Source: Curtobacterium sp. MCJR17_055
GTDB lineage: Bacteria > Actinomycetota > Actinomycetes > Actinomycetales > Microbacteriaceae
Assembly (NCBI RefSeq): GCF_003224335.1
Contig: NZ_QKLF01000001.1
Location: 124,001 to 188,000 of the forward strand
DNA length: 64,000 bases
Direction of reading: 5' to 3'
Shown: positions 9,037-18,590 of the stretch, piece by piece
Numbering within the stretch: the stretch's first letter is position 1
How the letters are laid out: each line of letters starts with the position of its first letter
Notes under the pieces: model-generated
What the model saw: the letters and a program-made list of their open reading frames with translations, nothing else
Told to the model about the DNA's origin: nothing
The model's database searches: none
Position numbers and translations under genes: made by a program

Positions 9037-9642
9037 GTGAGTTCCACGCCTGTCGCTCCCCGCCGCCCCGTCGCCGTCGCGATCCTGCTGCTCGTCACCG
9101 GCGTGGTCGGGCTGTACGCGGCGTTCCGACTGGTCCTGGACGAGTTCGAGAAGTACGAGAACCCGAAGGCCGTCCTGTCCTGCGACGTCAGCCCGTTCGT
9201 GAACTGCTCGAACGTCATGGCCAGCGCGCAGGGACACCTGTTCGGGTTCCCGAACCCGCTGCTCGGGCTCATGGGCTTCGTCGCCCCGATCGCCGTCGGC
9301 GTGGTGCTCCTCGCGGGCTTCCGCGGGACGAGGTGGTTCTGGACGGTCTTCAACGCGGGCGTGTTCCTGGCCTGGGTCTTCGTCACCTGGCTGTTCACGC
9401 AGACCGTCTGGTTCATCGGCTATCTCTGCCCCTGGTGCATGCTCGTCTGGGCCATGACGATCCCGATGTTCTGGGTGTTGACGATCTGGAACCTCGCGAA
9501 GGGGAACCTGCCCTTCGGTGACGGGGCCCGTCGCGTCGGACGCGCGCTGCTGCCCTTCTGCTGGGCGTTCCCGCTGGCGAACTACCTGTTCATCGTCGTG
9601 GTGATCCTCGTGAAGTTCCCGACGGTGCTGACGACGCTCTGA
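9037..9642 (+). CDS. Vitamin K epoxide reductase (VKOR) family membrane protein
   Basis: Membrane quinone-linked oxidase that re-oxidises a DsbA-like partner in actinobacterial disulfide bond formation. The 201-residue protein has about five membrane helices. The two family cysteine pairs are visible: the loop pair in VLSCDVSPFVNCSNVM and the active-site CxxC in YLCPWCMLVWAM. The GTG start at 9037 places the first helix (VAVAILLLVTGVVGLYAAF) at residue 11. The next gene, 100 nt on, encodes a thioredoxin-fold protein with its own CxxC, which fits an oxidase/substrate pair outside the cytoplasm. Confidence 0.93.
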   Translation: MSSTPVAPRRPVAVAILLLVTGVVGLYAAFRLVLDEFEKYENPKAVLSCDVSPFVNCSNVMASAQGHLFGFPNPLLGLMGFVAPIAVGVVLLAGFRGTRWFWTVFNAGVFLAWVFVTWLFTQTVWFIGYLCPWCMLVWAMTIPMFWVLTIWNLAKGNLPFGDGARRVGRALLPFCWAFPLANYLFIVVVILVKFPTVLTTL

Positions 9643-9742
9643 CGCCCGCAGCGGTCGAAGAGATGACGTGTCACCGGATTCCGGGGTGCTTCCCAGCGCC
9701 AGGGCCCGGTCCCGACGCCCGCTGGCATTACGCTCGTTCCCG

Positions 9743-10609
9743 ATGAGCGACAACGAGAGCAAGAAGGCGCGCCGGAACGCTGCGCGCGAGCGTGCCCGCG
9801 AGGCCCGCCAGAAGGAGCAGGCCCGCCGGCGTCGGAACAAGACGCTGACGATCAGCGCGATCATCGTCGGGTCGCTCGCGGTCGTCGCGGTCGTCGTGCT
9901 CGTGATCGCGAACTCGATCCAGCCCGTCGGCCCGGGGCCGAAGAACATGGCGAGCGACGGCATCGTCCTCACCGGCGAGAGCGGCAAGATCGTGCCCGTC
10001 GAGACGAAGGCCATCCCCGAGGGCGGGGAGCCGACGCCGACGAAGCAGGACGACTCGGTCACGAACATCACCGTGTACGAGGACTACATGTGCCCGATCT
10101 GCAACCAGTTCGAGACCGGGAACATGGACCAGATCAAGCAGTGGGTCCAGGACGGCACGGCCACGCTCGAGGTGCACCCGTTCAACCTGCTCGACCGCGC
10201 CTCGCTCGGTTCGAAGTACTCGACCCGCTCCGCCGCCGCCGCGGCCTGCGTCGCGAACTACGACCCGGAGGCCTTCCTCGACGTCAACAGCGCGTTCTAC
10301 GAGAACCAGCCGTCGGAGAACACCCGCGGGCTGAGCAACGACAAGCTGGCCGACATCGCGAAGCAGGCCGGCGCGACGAACGAGAAGGTGCAGTCCTGCA
10401 TCACCGACCAGGAGTTCGCGGGCTGGGTCGCCGACGCCACGAACCGCGCGCTCACCGAGCCGCTGCCGAACTCCGACCTGCCGAAGCTGACGGGCACCCC
10501 GACCGTCATCGTCAACGGCAAGCAGTACAACGGCCAGGGCACGAACTCGTGGGCCGACGCCCAGGCGTTCGCCGCCTTCGTCGAGGCGAACGGCGCGTCC
10601 GCGAAGTAA
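9743..10609 (+). CDS. Membrane-anchored DsbA-like thioredoxin-fold oxidoreductase
   Basis: Probable extracytoplasmic disulfide oxidant or isomerase partner of the preceding VKOR protein. The 288-residue protein has a basic N-terminus (KKARRNAARERAREARQKEQ), one signal-anchor helix at about 34-56 (LTISAIIVGSLAVVAVVVLV), and a DsbA/thioredoxin-like domain with the active-site CPIC in VYEDYMCPICNQFE and the cis-Pro segment TGTPTVIVNG near the end. Start ATG 9743 is chosen because it precedes the basic stretch and transmembrane helix; no closer start fits. A strong bidirectional hairpin follows. Confidence 0.92.
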   Translation: MSDNESKKARRNAARERAREARQKEQARRRRNKTLTISAIIVGSLAVVAVVVLVIANSIQPVGPGPKNMASDGIVLTGESGKIVPVETKAIPEGGEPTPTKQDDSVTNITVYEDYMCPICNQFETGNMDQIKQWVQDGTATLEVHPFNLLDRASLGSKYSTRSAAAAACVANYDPEAFLDVNSAFYENQPSENTRGLSNDKLADIAKQAGATNEKVQSCITDQEFAGWVADATNRALTEPLPNSDLPKLTGTPTVIVNGKQYNGQGTNSWADAQAFAAFVEANGASAK

Positions 10610-10628
10610 CCCGAGCGCCGGTACGAGG

Positions 10629-10662
10629 ACGGCCCCCGCACTCCGAGGAGTGCGGGGGCCGT
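10629..10662. terminator. Bidirectional hairpin between the dsbA-like gene and ndk
   Basis: A perfect 15-bp GC-rich stem (10629-10643 with 10648-10662) with a 4-nt loop lies between two convergent genes, 19 nt after the oxidoreductase stop and 45 nt after the ndk stop. There is no long U-tract. Confidence 0.8.
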
Positions 10663-10707
10663 CGTCGTCCCGGTCGGACACCGTCGGACCGGGACAGGTC
10701 AGTCGGA

Positions 10708-11127
10708 TCAGGCGAACCAGAGCCCGAGCTCGCGGGCGGCGGACTCGGCCGAGTCGGAGCCGTGCACGAGGTTCTGCTGGACCTTGAGACCCCAGTCGCG
10801 ACCGAGGTCACCGCGGATGGTGCCGGGGGCGGCCGAGGTCGGGTCGGTGGTGCCGGCGAGCGAGCGGAAACCGGCGATGACGCCGTTGCCCGCGACGCGC
10901 ACGGCGACGAGCGGGCCGGACTGCATGAACTCCACGAGCGGTTCGAAGAACGGCTTGCCCTGGTGCTCCTCGTAGTGGCTGTCGAGCAGCTCGCGCGGCG
11001 CGGTCAGCATCTTCAGGTCGACGATCTCGTAGCCCTTCGCCTCGATCCGGCGGAGGATCTCACCGGTGAGCTGGCGGGCGACGCCGTCGGGCTTGACGAG
11101 GACGAGGGTCTCTTCGAGTTCGGACAC
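10708..11127 (-). CDS. ndk: Nucleoside diphosphate kinase
   Basis: Transfers the gamma phosphate between nucleoside triphosphates and diphosphates through a phospho-histidine. The 139-residue protein has full family length, with TLVLVKPDGVARQLTGEIL at the N-terminus, the HYEEHQGKPFFEPLVEFM segment and the catalytic His in NLVHGSDSAESAARELGLWF. The start is GTG 11127 with GGGAG 8 nt upstream. It is the last gene of the ileS-folC-DUF4233-ndk run, 33 nt after the DUF4233 gene. Confidence 0.98.
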   Translation of the reverse strand: MSELEETLVLVKPDGVARQLTGEILRRIEAKGYEIVDLKMLTAPRELLDSHYEEHQGKPFFEPLVEFMQSGPLVAVRVAGNGVIAGFRSLAGTTDPTSAAPGTIRGDLGRDWGLKVQQNLVHGSDSAESAARELGLWFA

Positions 11128-11160
11128 AGCGGGACTCCCTGCGGTTCGAGGTGGGATGGA

Positions 11161-11577
11161 TCAGTCCTCGCCGAGTGCGGCGCGACGGGCGGCGTTCTGC
11201 CGGTCGAGCTGACCGCCCTTGACGAAGCAGAAGACCCACAACGCCAGGAACACCAGGCCCACCACGACCATGAAGGGCTCGATGAACCCGGTGGCGAGGA
11301 TGGCCGCCTGCAGCAGCCATCCGAACCCTACACCGGCCCGGGAACCGGTCATCCGGGACGCGAGGAGGAGCACGATGATCGCCGCGATGCCCCCGCCGAA
11401 GGCGACGGCGGCCGGCAGCGTGTGCTTGCCGTAGACGACGAGCATCGGGAAGAAGAACATGAACGCCTCGAGGCCCAGCGTGATCGAGAGCAGGCTCTCG
11501 CGGGCACCACGGTCACGACGCGGGCGTCGGACCCGGGGTGCACGCGGCGGCCGGGAGGCACGCCCTGCGTCCGTCAC
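11161..11577 (-). CDS. DUF4233 membrane protein
   Basis: A 138-residue protein of the actinobacterial DUF4233 family, of unknown function, with an Arg-rich cytoplasmic N-terminus (RAPRVRRPRRDRGARES) and four hydrophobic helices covering residues about 32-120. The GTG start overlaps the folC stop by 4 nt (GTGA), so translation is probably coupled to folC. The family is typically found just behind folC in Microbacteriaceae and relatives, but no role in folate metabolism has been shown. Confidence 0.88.
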   Translation of the reverse strand: MTDAGRASRPPRAPRVRRPRRDRGARESLLSITLGLEAFMFFFPMLVVYGKHTLPAAVAFGGGIAAIIVLLLASRMTGSRAGVGFGWLLQAAILATGFIEPFMVVVGLVFLALWVFCFVKGGQLDRQNAARRAALGED

Positions 11578-13031
11578 TTCGTCCCGCCTTCCCGGTGCAC
11601 CAGGTCCATGACCGCGCCCACCATGACGATCGACCCGGCGACGAGGACCATGGCGTCCTCGGCGTCCGCGTCGTCGGCCAGGTCACGGGCCTCCTGCAGG
11701 GCGCCGGCGAGCGACGGCTCGACGACGACCCGGTCGTTGCCGACCTCGTCGACGACGACCCGGGCGAACTCGTCCGCGTCCAGTGCACGCTCCCCCGGCG
11801 GCTGCGTCACGACGAAGGTCGCGACGGTGTCCTTGAGCGCACGGACGAACCCGCGGGCGTCCTTGTCGCGGAGGATCCCGACGACGCCGACGACGTGCTC
11901 CGACGGGAACGCCACCGGCAGCGCGTCGGCGAGGGCTTTGGCACCGTGCGGGTTGTGCGCGGCGTCGACCACGACGGTCGGCCCGGTCGCGATCGGCTGC
12001 AGGCGGCCCGGGCTCGTCGCGTTCGCGAGGCCCTCGCTGAGGACGTCCTCGTCGAGGGCCTGGCTGCCGCGGCCGAGGAACGACTCGACCGCGGCGATCG
12101 CGACGGCCGCGTTGTGCGCCTGGTGCGCGCCGAACAGCGGCACGAACAGGTCGTCGTACGCGCCCGCGATGCCCTGCACGCTGACGAGCTGCCCGCCGAC
12201 GGCCGGGGTGTCGCTCGTGACCCGGAACGCCGACCCCTCCACCGCGAGGGCCGACTCGGTGAGTTCGGCCGCGCGCTCGAGCTCCGCGAGGGCCTCGGGC
12301 GTCTGCGCGCTCGTGACCACGGACGAGGACGGCTTGACGATGCCCGACTTCGTCCGGGCGATCTCGGCGACGGTGCTGCCGAGCTGCTTCGCGTGGTCGA
12401 TGGCGATCGGGGTGAACACCTGCACCTGGCTCTGCACGACGTTGGTGGAGTCCCACTCGCCGCCCATGCCGACCTCGATCACGGCCACGTCGACGGGTGC
12501 CTCGGCGAAGCACGCGAGCGCCAGCACGGTCAGCGCCTCGAAGAACGTCAGCGGCTGCTCACCCTTCGCGGTGAGCTCGGCGTCGGTCATCTCGAGGATC
12601 GGGGTGATGTCGTCCCAGTTCTCGACGAACCGGCTCGGCTCGATCGGTTCGCCGTCGATGACGATGCGCTCCCGGATCGACACCAGGTGCGGGCTCGTCA
12701 TGAGTCCGGTGCGGAGCCCGTGGGCGCGGACGATGCTCTCGGTCATCCGGGCGGTCGACGTCTTGCCGTTCGTCCCGGTGATGTGGATGACCGGGTACGC
12801 CAGGTGCGGGTCGCCCAGGAGCTCGACGGCACGACGGGTCGCGGTCAGACGCCGTTCGGGTGCCTGCTCCCCGATCCGGGCCATGAGCGCCGCTTCGACC
12901 CGCCGGACCTCGTCGTCGTCCCCGCCGTACGGCAGTTCCTCGCCGGGAGCGGTGTCGCCCGCCGGACCGACGGGGATCTCGATCCCGTCCGCGTCCTCCG
13001 CGGGGACCTCGTACTCGTTGCTGTCGCTCAT
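11574..13031 (-). CDS. folC: Folylpolyglutamate synthase / dihydrofolate synthase
   Basis: ATP-dependent ligase that adds glutamate to folates (and to dihydropteroate if bifunctional). The 485-residue protein has the Mur-ligase-like P-loop [14 protein letters not shown], the [12 protein letters not shown] region, [13 protein letters not shown] and the C-terminal domain segment [14 protein letters not shown]. The first 45 residues are acidic and Pro/Gly-rich, probably disordered. ATG 13031 overlaps the ileS stop (ATGA); the DUF4233 start overlaps its own stop. Translation of ileS-folC-DUF4233 therefore looks coupled. Confidence 0.97.
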   Translation of the reverse strand: MSDSNEYEVPAEDADGIEIPVGPAGDTAPGEELPYGGDDDEVRRVEAALMARIGEQAPERRLTATRRAVELLGDPHLAYPVIHITGTNGKTSTARMTESIVRAHGLRTGLMTSPHLVSIRERIVIDGEPIEPSRFVENWDDITPILEMTDAELTAKGEQPLTFFEALTVLALACFAEAPVDVAVIEVGMGGEWDSTNVVQSQVQVFTPIAIDHAKQLGSTVAEIARTKSGIVKPSSSVVTSAQTPEALAELERAAELTESALAVEGSAFRVTSDTPAVGGQLVSVQGIAGAYDDLFVPLFGAHQAHNAAVAIAAVESFLGRGSQALDEDVLSEGLANATSPGRLQPIATGPTVVVDAAHNPHGAKALADALPVAFPSEHVVGVVGILRDKDARGFVRALKDTVATFVVTQPPGERALDADEFARVVVDEVGNDRVVVEPSLAGALQEARDLADDADAEDAMVLVAGSIVMVGAVMDLVHREGGTK

Positions 13032-16000
13032 GCGCGCTGGACCTCCACGGTCACCTTCGCTTCGTCGCCGACCGCGACGGTGTCCTCGTCCTGACCGAAC
13101 GTCGTGGGCACGACCTGTACTCCGCCGGCGAGGGTCTCGTTCGCGATGAGCGTCTCGTGCACGCCGATCGCGGCTGCTGCCGTCTCGTCCGCACGGAGCG
13201 TCAGGACGATGCGGTCACCGACGTCGAGACCGGCGTCGCGTCGGGCCTGCTGCACGGCACGGACGACGTCGCGGGCGATGCCCTCGGCTTCGAGCTCCGG
13301 CGTGGTGACGGTGTCGAGGACGACGAACCCGCCGCCGTCGAGGAACGCCACGGCCTTGGACGTGTCGGCCACGGTGAGGTCGAGCGTGAACTCGCCCTCG
13401 ACGAGGTCGACGCCGCCGACGGTCACGCCGGTCTCGGTCGCGGTCCAGTCGCCCCGCTTGGCGGCCGGGATGACCTGCTGCACGGCCTTGCCGATGCGGG
13501 GGCCGGCAGCGCGAGCGTTGACGGTGAGCTTCCGCTCGATGCCGTACTGCGCCAGGGACTCCTCGGCTTGCTGCTCGAGCACGACGCGCTTGACGTTGAG
13601 CTCGTCGCGGAGGATGTCCGCGAACGGCTCGACGGCCGCGGTGTCCGGCACGACGAGCGTCAGGGTGGCGAGGGGCAGACGGACGCGCTTGCCGGTCGCC
13701 TTGCGGAGCGCGAGGCCCTTCGACGCGACGTCCCGCACGCGGTCCATCGCCGCGACGAGGGCGTCGTCCGCGGGGAACTCGTCGGCCGACGGCCAGTCGG
13801 TCAGGTGCACGCTGCGGTCACCGGTCAGGCCCTTCCAGACCTCCTCGGTGACGAGCGGTGCCAGCGGCGCCGCCACCCGGGCGAGCGTCTCGAGGACCGT
13901 GAACAGCGTGTCGAACGCGGCACGGGCCTCCGGGGAGGACTCGGCGCCGGCCCAGAACTTGTCCCGCGACCGCCGGACGTACCAGTTGGTGAGCACGTCG
14001 GCGAAGTCGCGGATCGCCTGCGCGGCCAGCGGGGTGTCGAGCGCGTCGAGGTGCGTCGTGACATCGGCGACGAGCACGCGGGTCTTCGCGAGGAGGTACC
14101 GGTCGAGCACGTCGGTGCTCGCGGTGCTGCGGGTGGCTCGGTACCCCTGATCGCCGGAGGCGTTCGCGTAGAGGGTGAAGAAGTAGTACGTCGACCACAG
14201 CGGCAGGAGGAACTCGCGGACGCCCTGTCGGATGCCCTCCTCGGTGACGACGAGGTTGCCGCCGCGGATCACCGACGACGACATGAGGAACCAGCGCATC
14301 GCGTCGGCGCCGTCGCGGTGGAACACCTCGGACACGTCCGGGTAGTTCCGCAGGCTCTTCGACATCTTCTGCCCGTCGGACCCAAGCACGATGCCGTGGC
14401 TGATCACGTTCGTGAACGCCGGACGGTCGAACAGCGCGGTCGAGAGCGCGTGCATGACGTAGAACCAGCCGCGGGTCTGCCCGATGTACTCGACGATGAA
14501 GTCGGCCGGGCTGTGGGTGTCGAACCACTCCCGGTTCTCGAACGGGTAGTGCACCTGGGCGTACGGCATCGAGCCGGAGTCGAACCAGACGTCGAACACG
14601 TCGGTGATCCGTCGCATCGTCGACCGCCCCGTGGGGTCGTCCGGGTTCGGCCGTGTCAGCTCGTCGATGAACGGCCGGTGCAGGTCGACCTCGCCCTCGG
14701 CGTTGCGGGGCAGGCGGCCGAAGTCGCGCTCGATCTCCTCGAGCGAGCCGTAGACGTCCTGACGCGGGTACTCCGGGTCGTCGGACACCCACACCGGGAT
14801 GGGCGTGCCGAAGTAGCGGTTGCGGGAGACCGACCAGTCGATGGCGTTGCCGACCCACTTGCCGAACTGGCCGTCCTTCACGTTGTCCGGCACCCAGGTG
14901 ATGTCCTGGTTCAGCTCGCCCATGCGGTCGCGGAACTCGGTGACGCGGACGAACCACGACGAGACGGCCTTGTAGATGAGCGGCTTGCGGCAGCGCCAGC
15001 AGTGCGGGTAGCTGTGCTCGTACGACGCCTGGCGGAGGAGCCGGCCGGCGTCACGGACGGCCTTCGTCAGGGGCTTGTTCGCGTCGGACCAGAGCATCCC
15101 GGCGACCTCGCCGAACTGCGACGTGAACAGGCCGCCCTCGTCGAGGGAGAGCACCACGGGGATGCCCGCGGCCGCGCAGACCTCCTGGTCGTCGGCACCG
15201 TAGGCCGGGGCCTGGTGCACGATGCCGGTGCCCTCGCCCGTCTCGACGTACTCGGCGACGAGGACCTTCCAGCCGTTCTCCATGCCCTCGGTCTCCGACA
15301 GGAAGTCGAACAGGCGCTCGTAGGTGACGCCGTCGAGCTCCCGGCCCTCGATCGTCCGGCTGACGGCGTCGACGGCCTCCTCGGCCGAGGCGTAGCCGAG
15401 GTCCTTCGCGTGCGCGGCGACCGTGTCGGACGCGAGCAGGTACGTCGCGGAACCGGCGGCGCCACCGTCAGCCGCGCCTCCCGGCCCGGCCGGCAGGACC
15501 GCGTACGCGATCGCCGGACCGACCGCGAGCGCGGCGTTGGTCGGCAGCGTCCAGGGGGTGGTCGTCCAGGCGAGGGCGCGGACGCCGGTCAGCCCGAGCT
15601 CCTCCGCACGCGCACCGGTCAGCGGGAACGCGACCGTGACGGACTGGTCCTGACGCATCTTGTAGACGTCGTCGTCCATGCGGAGCTCGTGGTTCGACAG
15701 CGGGGTCTGGTCGTTCCAGCAGTACGGCAGGACCCGGAAGCCCTCGTACGCCAGGTCCTTGTCCCACAGCGTCTTCCATGCCCAGAGGACGCTCTCCATG
15801 TACGTGACGTCGAGCGTCTTGTAGTCGTCCTCGAAGTCGACCCAGCGCGCCTGACGAGTCACGTACTGCTGCCACTCGTCGGTGTACTGCAGGACGGATC
15901 GCTTGGCGGCTGCGTTGAAGACGTCGATGCCCATGGCGTCGATCTCGTGCTTCTCGGTGATGCCGAGCTGCCGCATCGCCTCGAGCTCGGCGGGCAGACC

Positions 16001-16285
16001 GTGGGTGTCCCACCCGAAGCGGCGGTGCACCTGCTTGCCACGCATGGTCTGGTAGCGCGGGAAGACGTCCTTCGCGTACCCGGTCAGCAGGTGGCCGTAG
16101 TGCGGCAGGCCGTTGGCGAACGGCGGGCCGTCGTAGAAGGTCCACTCGTCGCAGCCCTCGCGCTGGGCGATGGAGGCACGGAAGGTGTCGTCGCCCTTCC
16201 AGAAGGCGAGGATGCCGTCCTCGACCGAGGGGAAGGACGGGGACGGGGTCACGCCGTCGGGTTCGGAGTTCAGCGGGTACCGCAC
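13028..16285 (-). CDS. ileS: Isoleucyl-tRNA synthetase
   Basis: Charges tRNA-Ile. The 1085-residue protein has the class I signature HYGH in [17 protein letters not shown] in [15 protein letters not shown], the editing insertion with [18 protein letters not shown], and [16 protein letters not shown]. It has the eukaryote/archaeal-like IleRS organisation seen in many Actinobacteria, with a long C-terminal region. The start is GTG 16285, with AGGAG 6 nt upstream; longer in-frame ATG starts lie inside the T-box RNA. Regulation is by the upstream T-box, which can pair with and hide this ribosome site. Confidence 0.98.
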   Translation of the reverse strand: MRYPLNSEPDGVTPSPSFPSVEDGILAFWKGDDTFRASIAQREGCDEWTFYDGPPFANGLPHYGHLLTGYAKDVFPRYQTMRGKQVHRRFGWDTHGLPAELEAMRQLGITEKHEIDAMGIDVFNAAAKRSVLQYTDEWQQYVTRQARWVDFEDDYKTLDVTYMESVLWAWKTLWDKDLAYEGFRVLPYCWNDQTPLSNHELRMDDDVYKMRQDQSVTVAFPLTGARAEELGLTGVRALAWTTTPWTLPTNAALAVGPAIAYAVLPAGPGGAADGGAAGSATYLLASDTVAAHAKDLGYASAEEAVDAVSRTIEGRELDGVTYERLFDFLSETEGMENGWKVLVAEYVETGEGTGIVHQAPAYGADDQEVCAAAGIPVVLSLDEGGLFTSQFGEVAGMLWSDANKPLTKAVRDAGRLLRQASYEHSYPHCWRCRKPLIYKAVSSWFVRVTEFRDRMGELNQDITWVPDNVKDGQFGKWVGNAIDWSVSRNRYFGTPIPVWVSDDPEYPRQDVYGSLEEIERDFGRLPRNAEGEVDLHRPFIDELTRPNPDDPTGRSTMRRITDVFDVWFDSGSMPYAQVHYPFENREWFDTHSPADFIVEYIGQTRGWFYVMHALSTALFDRPAFTNVISHGIVLGSDGQKMSKSLRNYPDVSEVFHRDGADAMRWFLMSSSVIRGGNLVVTEEGIRQGVREFLLPLWSTYYFFTLYANASGDQGYRATRSTASTDVLDRYLLAKTRVLVADVTTHLDALDTPLAAQAIRDFADVLTNWYVRRSRDKFWAGAESSPEARAAFDTLFTVLETLARVAAPLAPLVTEEVWKGLTGDRSVHLTDWPSADEFPADDALVAAMDRVRDVASKGLALRKATGKRVRLPLATLTLVVPDTAAVEPFADILRDELNVKRVVLEQQAEESLAQYGIERKLTVNARAAGPRIGKAVQQVIPAAKRGDWTATETGVTVGGVDLVEGEFTLDLTVADTSKAVAFLDGGGFVVLDTVTTPELEAEGIARDVVRAVQQARRDAGLDVGDRIVLTLRADETAAAAIGVHETLIANETLAGGVQVVPTTFGQDEDTVAVGDEAKVTVEVQRA

Positions 16286-16500
16286 GGGAGGCTCCTGGAG
16301 GTCGGTGGAACTGGACCACGAGGACGGAGCCTGCGCTCCGCGGTACCACCTCGCTTGCCACGGACCGGCGCGCAACGCCTGCTCGTGACCACTCTGCGTC
16401 GGGGTGGTGTCGGTCCCGAACCCGCCCGGTTCTAGTGACGACCCCGTCGGTGCCGTGTTCTTCCGGGAGGCTCCCCGGTGATGGCCGGATCGATGCCTGT
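16286..16500 (-). ncRNA. Isoleucine T-box riboswitch of ileS (translational type)
   Basis: The 5' leader of ileS contains the canonical T-box core GGTGGTACCGCGG (minus strand, 16350 down to 16338) and, upstream, a short Stem I region with CGGCCATCACCGGGGAGCC whose AUC isoleucine specifier falls at 16482-16480. This matches the ultrashort Stem I described for actinobacterial ileS T-boxes. There is no terminator U-tract. Instead a 7-nt segment at 16326-16332 can pair with 16289-16295, which overlaps the AGGAG site, pointing to control of translation. A possible -10 (TAGAGT, 16508-16513) puts the transcript start near 16501. Confidence 0.93.
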
Positions 16501-16536
16501 GGGACCGACTCTACCGGACGGGAGCATGCTGGAGCG

Positions 16537-17604
16537 ATGCCCTCGTCGTCGTCCCCCGAGGCCCCGGAGACCGCTCCGGACGCCTCGTCCTCGCAGCAGA
16601 AGCCCGAGTCGCTGCTCACCGTCCTCATCGCCTTCGGGGCGAACCTGCTCGTCGCGATCGCGAAGTCGGTCGCCGCCCTCGTGTCGGGCTCGGCGTCGAT
16701 GGTCGCCGAAGCCGCGCACTCGTGGGCGGACACCGGCAACGAGGTGTTCCTGCTCGTCGCGGAACGGCGGGGTGCCCGGAAGCGCGACGCGAGACACCCG
16801 CTCGGGTACGGCCGCGAGACGTACATCTGGTCGATGTTCGCCGCGTTCGGGCTCTTCACCGCGGGCGCGATCGTCTCCATCACGCACGGCATCGGCGAGC
16901 TCGGGGACACCGGCCCGGCCGAGGACGTCACCCTCAACTACATCGTGCTCGCGGTGTCGTTCTGTCTCGAGGGCACGAGCTTCCTGCAGGCGTTCCGGCA
17001 GGCCCGCGGCGCCGCGACGAAGCGCCGGGTCCCGGTCCTCCGCCACGTGCTGCAGTCCTCGAACCCGACGCTCCGGGCCGTGTTCGCCGAGGACGCCGCC
17101 GCCCTGGTCGGCCTGGTCATCGCGTTCCTCGGGGTCTTCCTGCACCAGGTCACCGGGCTCGCCGTGTTCGACGCGATCGGGTCCATCGCCGTCGGGCTGC
17201 TGCTCGGGGTCGTCGCGATCGTCCTCATCGACCGCAACCGCCGGTTCCTGCTCGGGGAGAGCACGTCCCCGGAGCTCGAGAACGCCGTGCTCGTCGAGCT
17301 GCTCGCCCGGGAGCAGGTGGAGAGCGTGAGCTACCTGCACCTCGAGTTCGTCGGGCCGTCCCGCGTCTACCTCGTCGCCGCGGTCGACCTCGTCGGCAAC
17401 GACACCGAGGAGCACGTGGCCGCTCGGCTCCGCCGGATCGAGGACTCGCTGGAGCAGAGCCAGTACGTCGAGGAGGCGGTGCTCACGCTGTCCGTGCCGG
17501 GCGCCCCGGTCCTGCGGCCGACGAGCGACGACATCCCGGACGTGGTCCGGGACGGCACGGTCGAGGACGTGGCGTCCGGCGGCGCCGGCACGCTCCGCGC
17601 CTGA
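16537..17604 (+). CDS. Cation diffusion facilitator (CDF) metal transporter
   Basis: Probable proton-driven exporter of a divalent metal (Zn2+, Mn2+, Fe2+ or Cd2+; the ion cannot be told from sequence). The 355-residue protein has a disordered Ser/Pro/Glu N-terminus, six predicted membrane helices, the metal-site motif AHSWAD in helix II and its counterpart AEDAAALVG in helix V, then a cytoplasmic dimerisation domain ending in RIEDSLEQSQYVEEAVLTL. ATG 16537 has GGGAG 12 nt upstream. It is divergent from ileS, with the two transcription starts only about 40 bp apart. Confidence 0.92.
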   Translation: MPSSSSPEAPETAPDASSSQQKPESLLTVLIAFGANLLVAIAKSVAALVSGSASMVAEAAHSWADTGNEVFLLVAERRGARKRDARHPLGYGRETYIWSMFAAFGLFTAGAIVSITHGIGELGDTGPAEDVTLNYIVLAVSFCLEGTSFLQAFRQARGAATKRRVPVLRHVLQSSNPTLRAVFAEDAAALVGLVIAFLGVFLHQVTGLAVFDAIGSIAVGLLLGVVAIVLIDRNRRFLLGESTSPELENAVLVELLAREQVESVSYLHLEFVGPSRVYLVAAVDLVGNDTEEHVAARLRRIEDSLEQSQYVEEAVLTLSVPGAPVLRPTSDDIPDVVRDGTVEDVASGGAGTLRA

Positions 17605-17616
17605 CCCCCGGGACGG

Positions 17617-18342
17617 TCAGCAGTCGTCGTTCGTGAACTCCAGGTCGACGGTCTGGTCAGAGCCGGTGAAGACGTAGGAGTACCGCATCGCGATGTCCTC
17701 CTCGAGGATGTCGCGGGTCGCGTCCGTCGAGCAGAGGTTCGACAGCACCGAGTCACGGATCGTGCGTTCGGAGACGGCGGCCGGGTCGGCGTCCACCCGG
17801 TAGCGGTAGTGGATGGCCTCGTCCTCGGCCTCGACCCCGGTCCACGTCGTGATCTCGTCGACCTGCCGCGGGAACGTGGTCTGCTCGGAGATCTTGGCGA
17901 CACCCTCGTCGACGAGCTCCTGCTTGGACGGACCACCGAACGAGGCGAAGCCCCAGCGGACCAGCGCGGCGGCGACGACGAACGCCAGGATGCCCGCGAT
18001 GGTGACGAGCGCTCGGCGACCACGGGACTGCTGCGGGGGCTGGGTCCCGAACGCCGCGGCACCGCCGGGCTGCGCGACCGGGGCGCCCGGACCCTGCCAG
18101 GGCTGCTGCGGGCCGCCCGGGTACTGCTGCCCGGGGACCTGCGGCGCCGGGGGCGCCGGATCCTGCGGAACCCCGGTGCGCGCGTCCCGCCCGCCGGTCC
18201 ACTGCGGTGCCGGGGGCACCTGGCCCTGGTCGGCCGGGAGGCCCTGCCCGCGGTCCGACAGACCGTCCGGCCCTCCGGTGTGGTCCGGATCCGGACCCGG
18301 TCCGGACGACGACAGCTGCTGCTGATCGGGTGTGTCGGACAC
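17617..18342 (-). CDS. Single-pass membrane protein with proline-rich N-terminus, function unknown
   Basis: I do not recognise the family. The 241-residue protein has about 105 residues rich in Pro, Gly and Gln (QYPGGPQQPWQGPGAPVAQP), one membrane helix at about 111-131 (LVTIAGILAFVVAAALVRWG), then an extracytoplasmic domain of about 110 residues with Cys in SNLCSTD and TNDDC at the very end, which could form a disulfide. The layout resembles actinobacterial cell-envelope proteins with a Pro-rich cytoplasmic tail. Its stop is 12 bp from the convergent CDF gene stop. Confidence 0.8.
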   Translation of the reverse strand: MSDTPDQQQLSSSGPGPDPDHTGGPDGLSDRGQGLPADQGQVPPAPQWTGGRDARTGVPQDPAPPAPQVPGQQYPGGPQQPWQGPGAPVAQPGGAAAFGTQPPQQSRGRRALVTIAGILAFVVAAALVRWGFASFGGPSKQELVDEGVAKISEQTTFPRQVDEITTWTGVEAEDEAIHYRYRVDADPAAVSERTIRDSVLSNLCSTDATRDILEEDIAMRYSYVFTGSDQTVDLEFTNDDC

Positions 18343-18450
18343 GGGTCCCCCTGATGTCGGTGGCCGTCCCCCTCGGACGGCGCATCCCGAACCTACCAGC
18401 GGACCGGGGCGGGCAGACCGGTGCTCCGGCGCGGCCCGGACAGGGTCGGC

Positions 18451-18499
18451 CTACCGCCTACCGCCTACCGCCTGCCGTCTGCCGTCTGCCGTCTGCCGC
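18451..18499. repeat. Seven tandem heptanucleotide repeats
   Basis: Seven 7-bp units run head to tail: three CTACCGC, three CTGCCGT and one CTGCCGC, between two minus-strand genes. No reading frame depends on them. They look like a slippage-prone microsatellite. Confidence 0.9.
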
Positions 18500-18512
18500 C
18501 TGCGGCCTCGAC

Positions 18513-18552
18513 CCGGCCGTGCCGGACCGGCACCTCGTTCCGGCACGGCCGG
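18513..18552. terminator. Inverted repeat downstream of the TetR gene
   Basis: A perfect 14-bp inverted repeat (18513-18526 with 18539-18552, 12-nt loop) begins 38 nt after the stop of the TetR gene at 18591. It probably terminates that transcript. No U-tract is visible. The rest of the 248-bp gap holds only the heptamer repeat. Confidence 0.6.
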
Positions 18553-18590
18553 ACCGGCGACAGCGGACCGGTGCGGCCAGACCGGTGCCG

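Noticed and set aside
16435-16536. Upstream extension of the CDF transporter start to 16435
   Set aside because: It would translate across the antisense of the ileS T-box; residues there are not conserved-looking and ATG 16537 sits at the expected N-terminus.
18451-18499. Possible CRISPR array
   Set aside because: Repeats are 7 bp with no spacers and no cas genes; it is a microsatellite.
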